From: Clostridium sp. OS1-26
GTDB taxonomy: Bacteria; Bacillota; Clostridia; Clostridiales; Clostridiaceae
Assembly: GCF_030915445.1 (NCBI RefSeq)
Contig: NZ_CP133264.1
Coordinates: 1,488,001 to 1,552,000, forward strand
Direction of reading: 5' to 3'
Length of the DNA: 64,000 nt
Positions 41,839 through 50,406 of the stretch are shown here, piece by piece. Position 1 is the first letter of the stretch. Every line of letters begins with the position of its first letter. The translations under genes and the position numbers were made by a program. Under the pieces are notes generated by a model. That model was not told the DNA's origin. It ran no database searches and saw nothing but the letters and a program-made list of their open reading frames with translations.

Positions 41839-43776
41839 ATGGATAAAAAGACATATTATATTACTACACCTATATATTATCCGTCAGCAAAACTTCATAT
41901 AGGTAACACTTATACGACAGTTGCAGCAGATGCACTAGCAAGATTTAAAAGACTTACAGGATATGATGTAATGTTTTTGACTGGAACAGATGAACATGGT
42001 CAGAAAATTCAAAGGCTAGCAGAAGCTAAAGGAATTACTCCAATAGCTTATGTAGACGAAATTGTAGCGGGTATTAAAGACTTATGGAAAATGATGAATG
42101 TAAGTTATGATAAGTTTATAAGAACTACAGATGATTATCATATAAAAACAGTTCAAGATATATTTAAAAGATTATATGATCAAGGAGATATATATAAGGA
42201 TTCTTACGAGGGATGGTATTGTACGCCTTGTGAGTCTTTCTGGACAGAAACACAATTGATAAATGGTAATTGCCCTGATTGTGGAAGACCTGTTGAAAAG
42301 GCAAAGGAGGAAGCTTACTTCTTTAAAATGTCTAAATATGCAGATAGACTTATTGAATATATAGAAAATCATCCTGAGTTTATTCAACCAGAATCAAGAA
42401 AAAATGAAATGTTAAATAATTTCTTAAAGCCTGGTCTTCAAGATCTTTGTGTTTCAAGGACTTCATTTGACTGGGGAATACCTGTAACATTTGATGAAAA
42501 GCATGTTATATATGTTTGGATAGATGCATTAGCAAATTATATAACAGCATTAGGATATGGAAATGAAAATGATGACCTATATAATAAGTATTGGCCAGCA
42601 GATGTGCATTTAGTTGGTAAAGATATATTGAGATTCCATACAATTTACTGGCCAATAATGTTGATGGCTCTTGATATTCCTCTTCCGAAGCAAGTATTTG
42701 GGCATGGATGGCTTTTAGTTGACGGAGGGAAAATGTCAAAATCAAAGGGAAATGTTGTAGATCCTGTAGTTTTAGTAAATCATTTTGGAGCAGATGCTGT
42801 AAGATATTATCTTTTAAGAGAAATACCTTTTGGAGCAGACGGATTATTTAATAATGAAATATTTATAAAGAAAATAAACTCTGATTTAGCAAATGATTTA
42901 GGTAACTTATTATCAAGAACCTGCGCGATGATAGAAAAGTATTTTGATGGAACAATCCCAGCTCCAACAGCAAAAGAGTCGATAGATGATGAACTTATCA
43001 ATCTTGCATTAGAAGCACCTAAGAAAGTAGAAGAAAGCATAGATAATTTGAGAATTCCAGAGGCACTAGATATTATATGGGAGCTTATAGGAAGAGCTAA
43101 TAAATATATTGATGAAACAACTCCATGGATACTTGCAAAAGAAGAAAGCAAAAAAGAAAGACTTGGAACTGTATTATATAATCTAGCAGAAGCGATAAGA
43201 TTTGCATCAGTGTGTATATCAGCATTTTTACCAGAAACTAGTGAAAAGATAAACAGACAATTAAATGCAGATGTTACTACTTGGAACAGTCTGGCTTCTT
43301 TCGATGGAACACAAGCAGGAAGCAAGGTCAACAAAGGAGAATTATTATTCCCAAGAATAGATGTAGAAGAAAAAATAGCTGAATTAAATAAGCTTAAAGA
43401 AGAACAAATGGCAGCAGTTAAAAAAGTTGAAATTCAACCAATCAAGGATGAAATAACCATAGAGGATTTCGAAAAGGTTGATTTAAGAGTAGTAAAGGTT
43501 ATAGAGTGTGAACCTGTAAAAGGCGCTAAGAAATTGCTTAAACTAAAGGTAGATTTAGGTGGAGAAGAAAGACAGGTAGTTTCTGGGATAGCTAAGTATT
43601 ACAAACCAGAGGATCTAATTGGAAAATATGTTGTACTTGTAGCGAATTTAAAGTCTGTAACACTCAGAGGTGAATTATCACAGGGAATGATTCTAGCAGC
43701 ATCCACAGATGATGATAGTGAATTATTTACGGTGAGTATTCCAGGTGAACTTCCAACAGGAAGCATAGTTAGATAA
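41839..43776 (+). CDS. metG: Methionyl-tRNA synthetase
   Basis: 645 aa. Class I signatures: HIGN (20-23) and KMSKSKGN (298-305). A zinc knuckle (CTPCESFW...CPDCGRP) lies at about 127-150. A C-terminal tRNA-binding (EMAP/Trbp111) domain from about 540 (DFEKVDLRVVKVIECEPV) gives the long Firmicute form. It charges initiator and elongator tRNA-Met. Controlled by the T-box leader upstream; monocistronic with a terminator. Confidence 0.97.
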   Translation: MDKKTYYITTPIYYPSAKLHIGNTYTTVAADALARFKRLTGYDVMFLTGTDEHGQKIQRLAEAKGITPIAYVDEIVAGIKDLWKMMNVSYDKFIRTTDDYHIKTVQDIFKRLYDQGDIYKDSYEGWYCTPCESFWTETQLINGNCPDCGRPVEKAKEEAYFFKMSKYADRLIEYIENHPEFIQPESRKNEMLNNFLKPGLQDLCVSRTSFDWGIPVTFDEKHVIYVWIDALANYITALGYGNENDDLYNKYWPADVHLVGKDILRFHTIYWPIMLMALDIPLPKQVFGHGWLLVDGGKMSKSKGNVVDPVVLVNHFGADAVRYYLLREIPFGADGLFNNEIFIKKINSDLANDLGNLLSRTCAMIEKYFDGTIPAPTAKESIDDELINLALEAPKKVEESIDNLRIPEALDIIWELIGRANKYIDETTPWILAKEESKKERLGTVLYNLAEAIRFASVCISAFLPETSEKINRQLNADVTTWNSLASFDGTQAGSKVNKGELLFPRIDVEEKIAELNKLKEEQMAAVKKVEIQPIKDEITIEDFEKVDLRVVKVIECEPVKGAKKLLKLKVDLGGEERQVVSGIAKYYKPEDLIGKYVVLVANLKSVTLRGELSQGMILAASTDDDSELFTVSIPGELPTGSIVR

Positions 43777-43788
43777 TATTTAATGTGT

Positions 43789-43831
43789 TTAAAGTCTCAT
43801 CTTTACTTTATAGTGGAGATGAGACTTTGTG
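43789..43831 (+). terminator. Intrinsic terminator after metG
   Basis: AAAGTCTCATCTTTAC...GGAGATGAGACTTT stem, then TGTGTTTTT. The rest of 43832-44138 is AT-rich with no gene or clear element. Confidence 0.85.
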
Positions 43832-44138
43832 TTTTTAAAGGTATATAATATGCTATAAAAACGTAAATTTTAAATAATAAGTACAAAAGTTGTAAAAAGT
43901 AAGTTTGTGTTATAAAATACTTATAAAATAGCCTTAACTATAAAGTTTAATATTACCTATTTTTCGTTTTTTTATCAATGGGCAAGTTCTATATTAAAAT
44001 TAAAAATATTAGAGAATATTAAAGCTTTATAAAGAAATTAGCTAAATAAATAAAAAAAATAAAGTTGACTATATGCCTTATTGTAATAAAATGGTAATAT
44101 ATTCAACGATTACTAAATGAGTTGAATGGAGAATTACA

Positions 44139-44939
44139 ATGGAAGAAATAACAATATTAGATAAGAAAATAAATATATTTGATGCACATGCTCATTATGA
44201 TGATGAGCAATTTGATGAAGATAGGGAGTTGATTATTGAGGAACTAAGAAAAAATAGTGTAATTGGAGTACTAAATTGTGGTGCATCCTTAAAAGGCAGT
44301 GTAGATTCAGTTGCTCTTGCTGATAAGTATGACTTTTTTTATGCAGCAGTAGGAATACACCCAGAATATGCAGATAAATTAGATGGAGCTGTTATAGATA
44401 AGTTAAAAGAGTTAGCTAAAAATGATAAAGTTAAAGCTATAGGTGAAATAGGACTTGATTATTATTACGATGAAAATCCAGAAAGAGAAATACAAAAAAA
44501 GGCATTCATAAGGCAAATGGAGCTTGCAAAAGAGCTTAATCTACCTGTAATTATACATGATAGAGATGCACACGAAGATACATTAAATATAATAAAGCAG
44601 TTTCCAGAGGTTACAGGAGAAATACATTGCTTTTCGGGAAGTTTAGAGTTTGCAAGAGAATGCTTAAAGTTAGGATATTATATAGGCATTACTGGTGTTG
44701 TGACTTTTAAAAATGCTAAAAAGATAATTGAGGTTGTAAAAGAAATACCTTTAGATAAAATTTTAGTGGAAACAGATTGTCCGTATATGGCTCCAGTTCC
44801 CTATAGGGGCAAAAGAAATAAATCAGACTATATTAAATATATAATAGAAAAAATAGCTGAGATCAAGGGCATAGAGGCTGACGAAGTAAGTAAATCAACT
44901 ATTTCCAATATTAAGTACTTGCTAAATATAAAAAAATAG
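44139..44939 (+). CDS. tatD: TatD-family metal-dependent deoxyribonuclease/hydrolase
   Basis: 266 aa TIM-barrel hydrolase. FDAHAHYDDEQF (metal His pair), GEIGLDYYYD, FIRQMELAKELNLPVIIHDRDAHED, EIHCFSG and VETDCPYMAPVPYRGKRN are all intact. Corresponds to yabD between metS and yabE in B. subtilis. GGAG lies 8 bases before ATG. Confidence 0.94.
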   Translation: MEEITILDKKINIFDAHAHYDDEQFDEDRELIIEELRKNSVIGVLNCGASLKGSVDSVALADKYDFFYAAVGIHPEYADKLDGAVIDKLKELAKNDKVKAIGEIGLDYYYDENPEREIQKKAFIRQMELAKELNLPVIIHDRDAHEDTLNIIKQFPEVTGEIHCFSGSLEFARECLKLGYYIGITGVVTFKNAKKIIEVVKEIPLDKILVETDCPYMAPVPYRGKRNKSDYIKYIIEKIAEIKGIEADEVSKSTISNIKYLLNIKK

Positions 44940-45020
44940 TGTAAAATGGGTATGCGATTTTTAAACTTTAATTATGTTTCCATATTTAGGTGATTAAATG
45001 TCTTTTTAAGGCATATAATT

Positions 45021-45068
45021 ATAATAAATTTTATAAATTCCACTATAATAAATTTTATAAGTTCCACC
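45021..45068 (+). repeat. Two tandem 24-bp repeats
   Basis: ATAATAAATTTTATAAATTC plus CACT (45021-45044), then a copy with one inner change (45045-45068). They lie in the 300-base gap between tatD and yabE; nothing else recognisable is in that gap. Confidence 0.75.
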
Positions 45069-45238
45069 TAAAAATAAACGTAGACTGTTTTTGAAAACAG
45101 CAATCATAATTTTTTATTTTCTTAAGATTTATGCACAACGTTGCATTATGAACAGTCTAAAAAGCATGAACGATATTTAGAAAAATAAAGTATGTATTTG
45201 TGGCAGTATTGTCGTTCTTGCCTGAAGGAGGTATTGTA

Positions 45239-46279
45239 ATGGTGGAAAAGCTAAAAGATTATTTTAAAAAACATTTGTCAAGTGGTTCTAAGGCTATTTC
45301 AGCAGTGATGCTAGTTTTAGCTATTTTAACAGTAGTGATTTGCAGCATGAGAAAAACAATTATAGTTTCAATAGACGGAAAAGAACAGAAAATTACTACA
45401 TTAAGTAGTACTTATAAGAGTGCATTAAGTAATAACAACATAACTGTAGGACCAAAGGACAAGGCGATCCCAAGTTTAGACAGTAAAGTTGAAAATGGCG
45501 CTAAACTTTCTGTTAGGAAGGCATTAAACGTTCAAGTGAATGTTAATGGAACACAATTAACTGTACAATCTGCAGAAGATAGTGTTGAAAAAATGCTAGA
45601 AAAAGAAGGTATAGGACTTAAAGAGTTTGACAAGGTAAGTCCATCAAAGGATACAGCGCTTAAAGACGGATTAAAAGTAGATGTGGTAAGAGTTTCGGTA
45701 AAAGAAGTAAAAGAAGTAAAGTCAATAGATTATGCAACAGTTGTTAAAAAAGATGAAGATATGGATCAAGGAGCTAAAAAGACCTTACAGGAAGGACAAC
45801 CAGGAGAAAAAGAAACAGTTTCAAAAATAGTTTATGAAAATGGTAAAGAAATTTCAAGAAAAGTAGTAAGTGAAACTATTAAAAAGCAACCTGTGCAGAA
45901 AGTTGTAGCTATGGGCACATTGAGTGTGTATACTCCCTCGCGTGGAGGACAAATTATTTACAAAGATTCCATTAGAATGAGAGCTACGGCTTATACTTCA
46001 AGTTATGCAGATACAGGAAAAGGACCTGGTAGTGAAGGATTTGGTATAACAGCGACTGGAACTGTGGCTAAAAGAAATAGCAATAGTTACAGTTCAGTAG
46101 CAGTTGACCCGAGGGTTATCCCACTTGGTACTAAACTCTATGTCGAAGGATATGGATACGCAGTTGCAGAAGATACTGGTGGTGCTATAAAGGGTAATCG
46201 CATAGATGTATATTTTAATTCAAGTTCAGAAGCAGACAACTGGGGTGTAAAATGGGTCAATGTTTATGTGATAAAATAG
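45239..46279 (+). CDS. yabE: YabE-like protein: DUF348, G5 and 3D domains
   Basis: 346 aa from ATG 45239 (AAGGAGG upstream; upstream in-frame codons lack a site). Membrane anchor at about 19-38. Two DUF348 repeats (IIVSIDGKEQKITT..., LNVQVNVNGTQLTVQ...) follow, then a G5 domain (about 160-220) and a C-terminal 3D domain from about 240: RMRATAYTSS, GITATGTVAKR, VAVDPRVIPLGTKLYVEGYG, AEDTGGAIKGNRIDVYF with the three conserved Asp. It is an RpfB/MltA-like wall hydrolase, in the conserved place before rnmV-rsmA. Confidence 0.93.
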   Translation: MVEKLKDYFKKHLSSGSKAISAVMLVLAILTVVICSMRKTIIVSIDGKEQKITTLSSTYKSALSNNNITVGPKDKAIPSLDSKVENGAKLSVRKALNVQVNVNGTQLTVQSAEDSVEKMLEKEGIGLKEFDKVSPSKDTALKDGLKVDVVRVSVKEVKEVKSIDYATVVKKDEDMDQGAKKTLQEGQPGEKETVSKIVYENGKEISRKVVSETIKKQPVQKVVAMGTLSVYTPSRGGQIIYKDSIRMRATAYTSSYADTGKGPGSEGFGITATGTVAKRNSNSYSSVAVDPRVIPLGTKLYVEGYGYAVAEDTGGAIKGNRIDVYFNSSSEADNWGVKWVNVYVIK

Positions 46280-46303
46280 GAGCATATGCTCCTATTTTTT
46301 TCT
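46278..46303 (+). terminator. Intrinsic terminator after yabE
   Basis: AGGAGCAT/ATGCTCCT palindrome followed by ATTTTTTTCT. Confidence 0.85.
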
Positions 46304-46306
46304 GTC

Positions 46307-46338
46307 GTATCTTTGACTTATTATTTTTTTAAGATACC
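46307..46338. mobile_element. Decayed MITE end-to-end remnant
   Basis: GTATCTTTGACTTATTATTT to AAGATACC resembles the 34-bp remnant after argF, with several changes. Confidence 0.4.
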
Positions 46339-46402
46339 TTATTAAAGTTATGTTATTATAATATTATGAGAATAATTATATTATAAATGTTTTATTTTTT
46401 AT

Positions 46403-46562
46403 GGAGGTTAAAGTCCTAAATGGACTTTAACGGGTAATTTTGCTAGGTAAAAGTTCTAAATGAACTTTTACGGGTAACTTGTGAGCGGAAGCAAAAATCT
46501 TAAGTTACCCGGTAGCCGAAGGGAAACAAGCAAAACTACCCAGTGTTCCGACTAAAAGGAGG
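46403..46562 (+). promoter_or_regulatory. GGAGG-bounded leader element C, nested form (upstream of rnmV)
   Basis: 160 bases. Outer hairpin AAAGTCC-TAAAT-GGACTTT. Outer stem GGGTAATTTTGCT (46432-46444) pairs with AGCAAAACTACCC (46529-46541) at 12 of 13 positions. Enclosed unit: hairpin AAAAGTTC-TAAAT-GAACTTTT, stem CGGGTAACTT/AAGTTACCCG, GTAGCCGAAGGGAAAC. It ends AGTGTTCCGACTAAAAGGAGG, giving the rnmV ribosome site. This copy is better paired than element B. Confidence 0.72.
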
Positions 46563-46568
46563 AAAACT

Positions 46569-47111
46569 ATGATTAAAGAAGTCATTGTAGTTGAAGGAAG
46601 AGATGATATTACTGCAGTTAAAAAAGCTGTAGATGCTGAAGTTATAGCTGTTGGTGGATTCGGAATAAACAAAAAAGTAATTGATAGAATAAAAGAAGCT
46701 CAAAAAAGACAGGGAGTAATAATTCTTACTGATCCTGATTTTGCTGGAGAAAAAATAAGAAGAATAATATCTAAGAGAGTACAAGGAATTAAACATGCAT
46801 ATATCTCTCAGAAAGATGGTATAAAAGATGGAGACATCGGTGTAGAGAATGCAGAACCAGATACCATAATTAGAGCGTTAGAGTGTGCTAAATGTGAGAA
46901 TAAGGAGAAGAGAGAGGAATTTAATGTTGAAGATATGATTTTCTTTGGTCTTACAGGGAACAATAATTCAAAGAAAAGAAGAGATATCCTCGGAAAAGAG
47001 TTAGGTATAGGATATTGTAATACAGCTCAATTTTTAATGCGCCTTAATAACTATGGGATTACTAGAGAAGAGTTTATAGAAGCTATAAATAAAATAGGTA
47101 AGGAGAAATAG
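46569..47111 (+). CDS. rnmV: Ribonuclease M5
   Basis: 180 aa. The Toprim domain is complete: [15 protein letters not shown] (catalytic Glu) and [14 protein letters not shown] (DxD). It matures 5S rRNA from its precursor. It precedes rsmA with a one-base gap, as in most Firmicutes. The leader element C provides its ribosome site. Confidence 0.95.
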   Translation: MIKEVIVVEGRDDITAVKKAVDAEVIAVGGFGINKKVIDRIKEAQKRQGVIILTDPDFAGEKIRRIISKRVQGIKHAYISQKDGIKDGDIGVENAEPDTIIRALECAKCENKEKREEFNVEDMIFFGLTGNNNSKKRRDILGKELGIGYCNTAQFLMRLNNYGITREEFIEAINKIGKEK

Positions 47112-47112
47112 T

Positions 47113-47949
47113 ATGGAGAACTTATCCACTAAAGATATAGTAAAAAAATATGAATTTAAATTTTCAAAAAGTCTAGGACAAAATTTTTTAATAGATAATT
47201 CTGTTTTAGAAGATATAGTATACGGTGCCGAAGTTAATAAAGACGATTTGGTAATAGAAATTGGACCAGGCGTTGGTACTTTAACTAAAGAGTTATTAAC
47301 AAAAGCTAAAAAGGTTTGTGCCATAGAATTAGATTCAGACTTGATACCTATTTTAAATGAGGAGCTTAAAGAATTTAATAACTTTCAACTTATACATAAG
47401 GATGCACTAAAAGTAGATTTTAATGAAATTATAGGTGAAGAAAATAGCGTTAAGGTTGTAGCTAATTTACCCTATTATGTAACTACGCCTATAATCTCAA
47501 GACTTTTAAATGAACATTATAAATTTAAGTCATTAACTATAATGATACAAAAAGAAGTTGGAGAGCGAATTGCGGCAAAGCCTAACACAAAAGAATATGG
47601 AGCTCTTTCAATTCTCGTACAATATTATTGTGATGTAGATATAGTTAGAAGAGTAAGTCCAGCTTCATTTATACCTAGGCCAAAAGTGGATTCTATAGTT
47701 TTAAAGCTAAATAAGCTAGATTCTCCTAGAGCGGAAGTTAAAGATAGAGATTTATTTTTTAAGGTTGTAAGACATTGTTTCAACATGAGAAGAAAAACTA
47801 TGTGGAATGCTTTAAAAGGTTTAAAGTTATCTAGTGAAACAATGGAAACAGCCTTTAATAATGCAAATATAGACCCAAAGAGAAGAGGAGAAACATTATC
47901 TATAGCTGAATTTGCTAAATTAGCAGATTCTATACATGACTTATTATAA
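47113..47949 (+). CDS. rsmA: 16S rRNA dimethyladenosine transferase
   Basis: 278 aa. [30 protein letters not shown] (SAM binding), [15 protein letters not shown] (catalytic NLPY) and [15 protein letters not shown] are intact. It dimethylates two adjacent adenosines near the 3' end of 16S rRNA; loss gives kasugamycin resistance. Cotranscribed with rnmV. Confidence 0.97.
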   Translation: MENLSTKDIVKKYEFKFSKSLGQNFLIDNSVLEDIVYGAEVNKDDLVIEIGPGVGTLTKELLTKAKKVCAIELDSDLIPILNEELKEFNNFQLIHKDALKVDFNEIIGEENSVKVVANLPYYVTTPIISRLLNEHYKFKSLTIMIQKEVGERIAAKPNTKEYGALSILVQYYCDVDIVRRVSPASFIPRPKVDSIVLKLNKLDSPRAEVKDRDLFFKVVRHCFNMRRKTMWNALKGLKLSSETMETAFNNANIDPKRRGETLSIAEFAKLADSIHDLL

Positions 47950-48008
47950 TCTTTTTTACAACTTTTGTACTATTTGTTCACTTTTTGCATGTTGCTTCAT
48001 ATATTATA

Positions 48009-49343
48009 ATGAATAAAATATATGGAGGTACACGGAGTTGGTACAAAAAGAGCTATAGTAGGTATTTCATAATATTACAGGAAGATGAAAAAGGATACTC
48101 TATATCATCTGATAAAGTAGTTTCAGGATATGCCAAGTTAGAAGTAAAAAACGAAAAGTGTAAAATATCTTATTATGTGCAAAATCTCAAAAAAGAATTA
48201 GCGCCTTATTATATGATGTTAATATGTAATAAAAAAGAAGTAAAAAAAATAATTAAAATTGGAGAAATGAACATAGATGACTACGGTAGAGCAGATATTA
48301 GTTACGATTATCCTATAGATAATGTGGGTGGTAGTGGCATATCCGTTGACAAGGTATCAGGAGCAGCTATAGTTAAATTATTAGACAATAATATACTAGG
48401 TGTTATGAGTGGCTTTGCAAGTACTGAAATACCAGATTGGAAATTATTTGCTGTGATTGAAGATAAGACTAGAGAATCTCAAGAAGACATAGTGGAAGAA
48501 CCAAGAAGTATATTTGATAAGTATGAAGAGAGTATAGAAGCAGCAAAATTAAGTGAGAATAAAGAAAATGTTATTGAAGATGAAGAAATCACAAGACAAG
48601 ATGAAAGTGAAGAAGTTGAATGCGTGGTATTAGAAGAGAATGCTGAGCAGCTTAGAGAAAATAAAAATGATCAAGTTGAGGAGCTTACTCGTGAAGAAGA
48701 AAGACAACAAGATGTTGAAGCTGAGGAGCTTACTCGTGAAGAAGAAAGGCAACAAGATGTTGAAGTTGAAGAGCTTGCTCGTGAAGAAGAAAGACAACAA
48801 GATATTGAAGAAGAGAACATAAAATTGGAAAATGAAGATGTACAAGTAGCAAATAGAGAAGATTCAAGTGAAGAACTTTTAAGAGAAAGTAAAGATGAAG
48901 CCTATGATTACCCAAGAGGATCAACAGGAGACTTTTTTAGAAGCTTAACTGATGGATTCGAAGAAATTACAGATATGGCTTCAGATATAAAAAGATCTAA
49001 GTGGTATAGAGTTTCAGTAGATCAAGTGGAAGAGATGTACGATACATCAAACTATAATAGATATACCATAGTATATTACCCTATGATAAGTTACTATCCT
49101 TATTTTAGGAAGCATGGACATTATGCAGTAGGTTATAAGTGTGATAAACAAGGAAAAGTAAAATATTTGGTTTATGGAATACCAGGATTAAGGGGCAGAG
49201 AATATCAACCTTATGGTGGCAAGACTGGATTTGTTACTTGGGTACCTGCAAAATCAGCATATGGTGATCGTAGCGACTTTGGGTACTGGCTTATGTTTTA
49301 TGATTTTAGAACCTCAACTATCGTTGTGCCAGTAAAAAAGTAA
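48009..49343 (+). CDS. Unknown acidic protein with three 16-residue repeats; start region probably frameshifted
   Basis: About 440 aa, not recognised. An N-terminal domain (about 1-150, YFIILQEDEKGYSISSDK...) and a C-terminal domain (about 335-444, WYRVSVDQVEEMYDTSNYN...FGYWLMFYDF) flank a Glu-rich linker with three copies of a 16-residue unit (ELTREEERQQDVE-type). ATG 48009 overlaps a TATAAT and has no ribosome site. GGAGG at 48024-48028 is instead nine bases before TTG 48038; that frame joins the main one (MVQKSYSRYFIIL) if the A run 48045-48049 is one base shorter. It takes the place of yabG after rsmA in Bacillus. Confidence 0.68.
   Translation: MNKIYGGTRSWYKKSYSRYFIILQEDEKGYSISSDKVVSGYAKLEVKNEKCKISYYVQNLKKELAPYYMMLICNKKEVKKIIKIGEMNIDDYGRADISYDYPIDNVGGSGISVDKVSGAAIVKLLDNNILGVMSGFASTEIPDWKLFAVIEDKTRESQEDIVEEPRSIFDKYEESIEAAKLSENKENVIEDEEITRQDESEEVECVVLEENAEQLRENKNDQVEELTREEERQQDVEAEELTREEERQQDVEVEELAREEERQQDIEEENIKLENEDVQVANREDSSEELLRESKDEAYDYPRGSTGDFFRSLTDGFEEITDMASDIKRSKWYRVSVDQVEEMYDTSNYNRYTIVYYPMISYYPYFRKHGHYAVGYKCDKQGKVKYLVYGIPGLRGREYQPYGGKTGFVTWVPAKSAYGDRSDFGYWLMFYDFRTSTIVVPVKK
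48673..48816 (+). repeat. Three tandem 48-bp coding repeats
   Basis: Unit VEELTREEERQQDVEA, then EV and EE variants. Length is a multiple of three, so copy number can change without shifting the frame. Confidence 0.85.
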
Positions 49344-49361
49344 AACGTGATTTATTATTGT

Positions 49362-49397
49362 AGCACCAAAAATATCTAATATTTTTGGTGCTGTTTT
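49362..49397 (+). terminator. Intrinsic terminator
   Basis: AGCACCAAAAATAT/ATATTTTTGGTGCT stem, then GTTTTC. Confidence 0.9.
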
Positions 49398-49425
49398 CAT
49401 ATAATTAACTAAATCAGATTGGTAA

Positions 49426-49584
49426 GGCATATTCAGAAAAATAACTGGTCAGTATGCTAGTCTATTTTGCGTCATACTGCGTCTGCAGAACCCTTAGATA
49501 GTCCTGACTATCTGCGGAACCGGCCTCTTTGTCTGACACAAAATATCCGTCGCATCTTTGACTTGTTATTTTCTTTCAGATGCC
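49426..49584. mobile_element. MITE, complete copy 1 (159 bp)
   Basis: Imperfect terminal inverted repeats of about 26 bp (GGCATATTCAGAAAAATAAC at one end, reverse complement of GTTATTTTCTTTCAGATGCC at the other), with TAA on both sides (49423-49425 and 49585-49587). The centre contains an inner hairpin AGATAGTCCTGACTATCT. No coding capacity, so it needs a transposase in trans. Confidence 0.78.
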
Positions 49585-49609
49585 TAATTTAAGAACATAG
49601 GAGGTGAAA

Positions 49610-49666
49610 ATGAAGCCTATATTTTATTTAAGGTGGTACTCATATGAAACTTATAATAATAAATAG
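49610..49666 (+). CDS. Possible 18-residue leader peptide
   Basis: AGGAGGTGAAA then ATG, reading MKPIFYLRWYSYETYNNK and stopping inside the next gene in another frame. The strong ribosome site and overlap suggest translational coupling to the gene at 49644, but this is a short frame without comparative support. Confidence 0.3.
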   Translation: MKPIFYLRWYSYETYNNK

Positions 49667-50231
49667 AAAAAGATTAGGGGTCACGGTAATCATAATAGGC
49701 CTTATGTTTGTTTTATTAGGACTTGAAAAAAATTTTGATGCAGGACTTAAGTTTACTGCTCTTATACAAAACAATATAAGTTCACTGCAAAAATATGAAG
49801 CTTTAGACAAGAAGTTGAGCTATAAACTTCCAGCCGAATGGGTTACGGAACAAAGAAACTTTTCAGGAGGGGAAATAATATATCATAATGATTTTGTAGC
49901 AAAGGATTCTAAAATTCATGGTTTTGTAGAGGTTTGGAATCTGAATAAGGATTTAAGAACATTTTTAGAAGAAAGTAAAAAAATATCTAGCGAGCAAAAT
50001 TTGTATAAGGATTATAGTATGAACCCTATAATTATAAATAATAGAGATGGTTATTTAGTCTCTTATACTATAGTTACTCCCTCAAATGAAAGTGTTAAAG
50101 GATATGAATATTTTTTGAGAAATAAGGATAAATTTTTTAGATTTTCCTTTTTCGTAAGAGAAAATAACTTTAAGGAAAATATGCCAACTATTTTTAAAAC
50201 TATAGTTCAAACATTAAATTACAAAGAGTAA
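49644..50231 (+). CDS. Membrane-anchored PsbP-like protein of unknown function
   Basis: 195 aa. One N-terminal membrane segment (about 11-28, GVTVIIIGLMFVLLGL) anchors an outside domain of alternating strands (KLSYKLPAEWVTEQRNF...IIYHNDFVAKDSKIHGFVEVW...GYEYFLRNKDKFFRFSFFV), a pattern like PsbP/Mog1-fold lipoproteins. AAGGTGG upstream of ATG. Family assignment is tentative. Confidence 0.7.
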   Translation: MKLIIINRKRLGVTVIIIGLMFVLLGLEKNFDAGLKFTALIQNNISSLQKYEALDKKLSYKLPAEWVTEQRNFSGGEIIYHNDFVAKDSKIHGFVEVWNLNKDLRTFLEESKKISSEQNLYKDYSMNPIIINNRDGYLVSYTIVTPSNESVKGYEYFLRNKDKFFRFSFFVRENNFKENMPTIFKTIVQTLNYKE

Positions 50232-50242
50232 TAAGTAAAAAT

Positions 50243-50281
50243 AAACTCTCTTGTGACATATATTACAAGAGAGTTTTTTTA
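50243..50281 (+). terminator. Intrinsic terminator
   Basis: AACTCTCTTGT / ACAAGAGAGTT then seven T. Confidence 0.93.
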
Positions 50282-50305
50282 TATTAAATATGTTATAATG
50301 TATAA

Positions 50306-50359
50306 AGCACATTCAAAAAAATAACTAGCCAGTAGCTGGCCTATTTTCTTTCAGGTGCC
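50306..50359. mobile_element. MITE, internally deleted copy (54 bp)
   Basis: AGCACATTCAAAAAAATAAC... to ...TTTTCTTTCAGGTGCC, with TAA at 50303-50305 and 50360-50362. The centre is reduced to AGCCAGTAGCTGGCCT. Confidence 0.65.
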
Positions 50360-50406
50360 TAAGGCAAAATTTTAAGTAAGTATTGAAGTCTAGGAGGTAA
50401 TATTAG

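Noticed and set aside
44940..45238. Cyclic di-AMP (ydaO) riboswitch before yabE
   Set aside because: Expected because wall-hydrolase genes often have one, but its conserved core is not visible; only short tandem repeats are seen.
48600..48850. 48-bp repeats considered as a CRISPR array
   Set aside because: Units are contiguous without spacers, keep the reading frame and encode a Glu-rich repeat.
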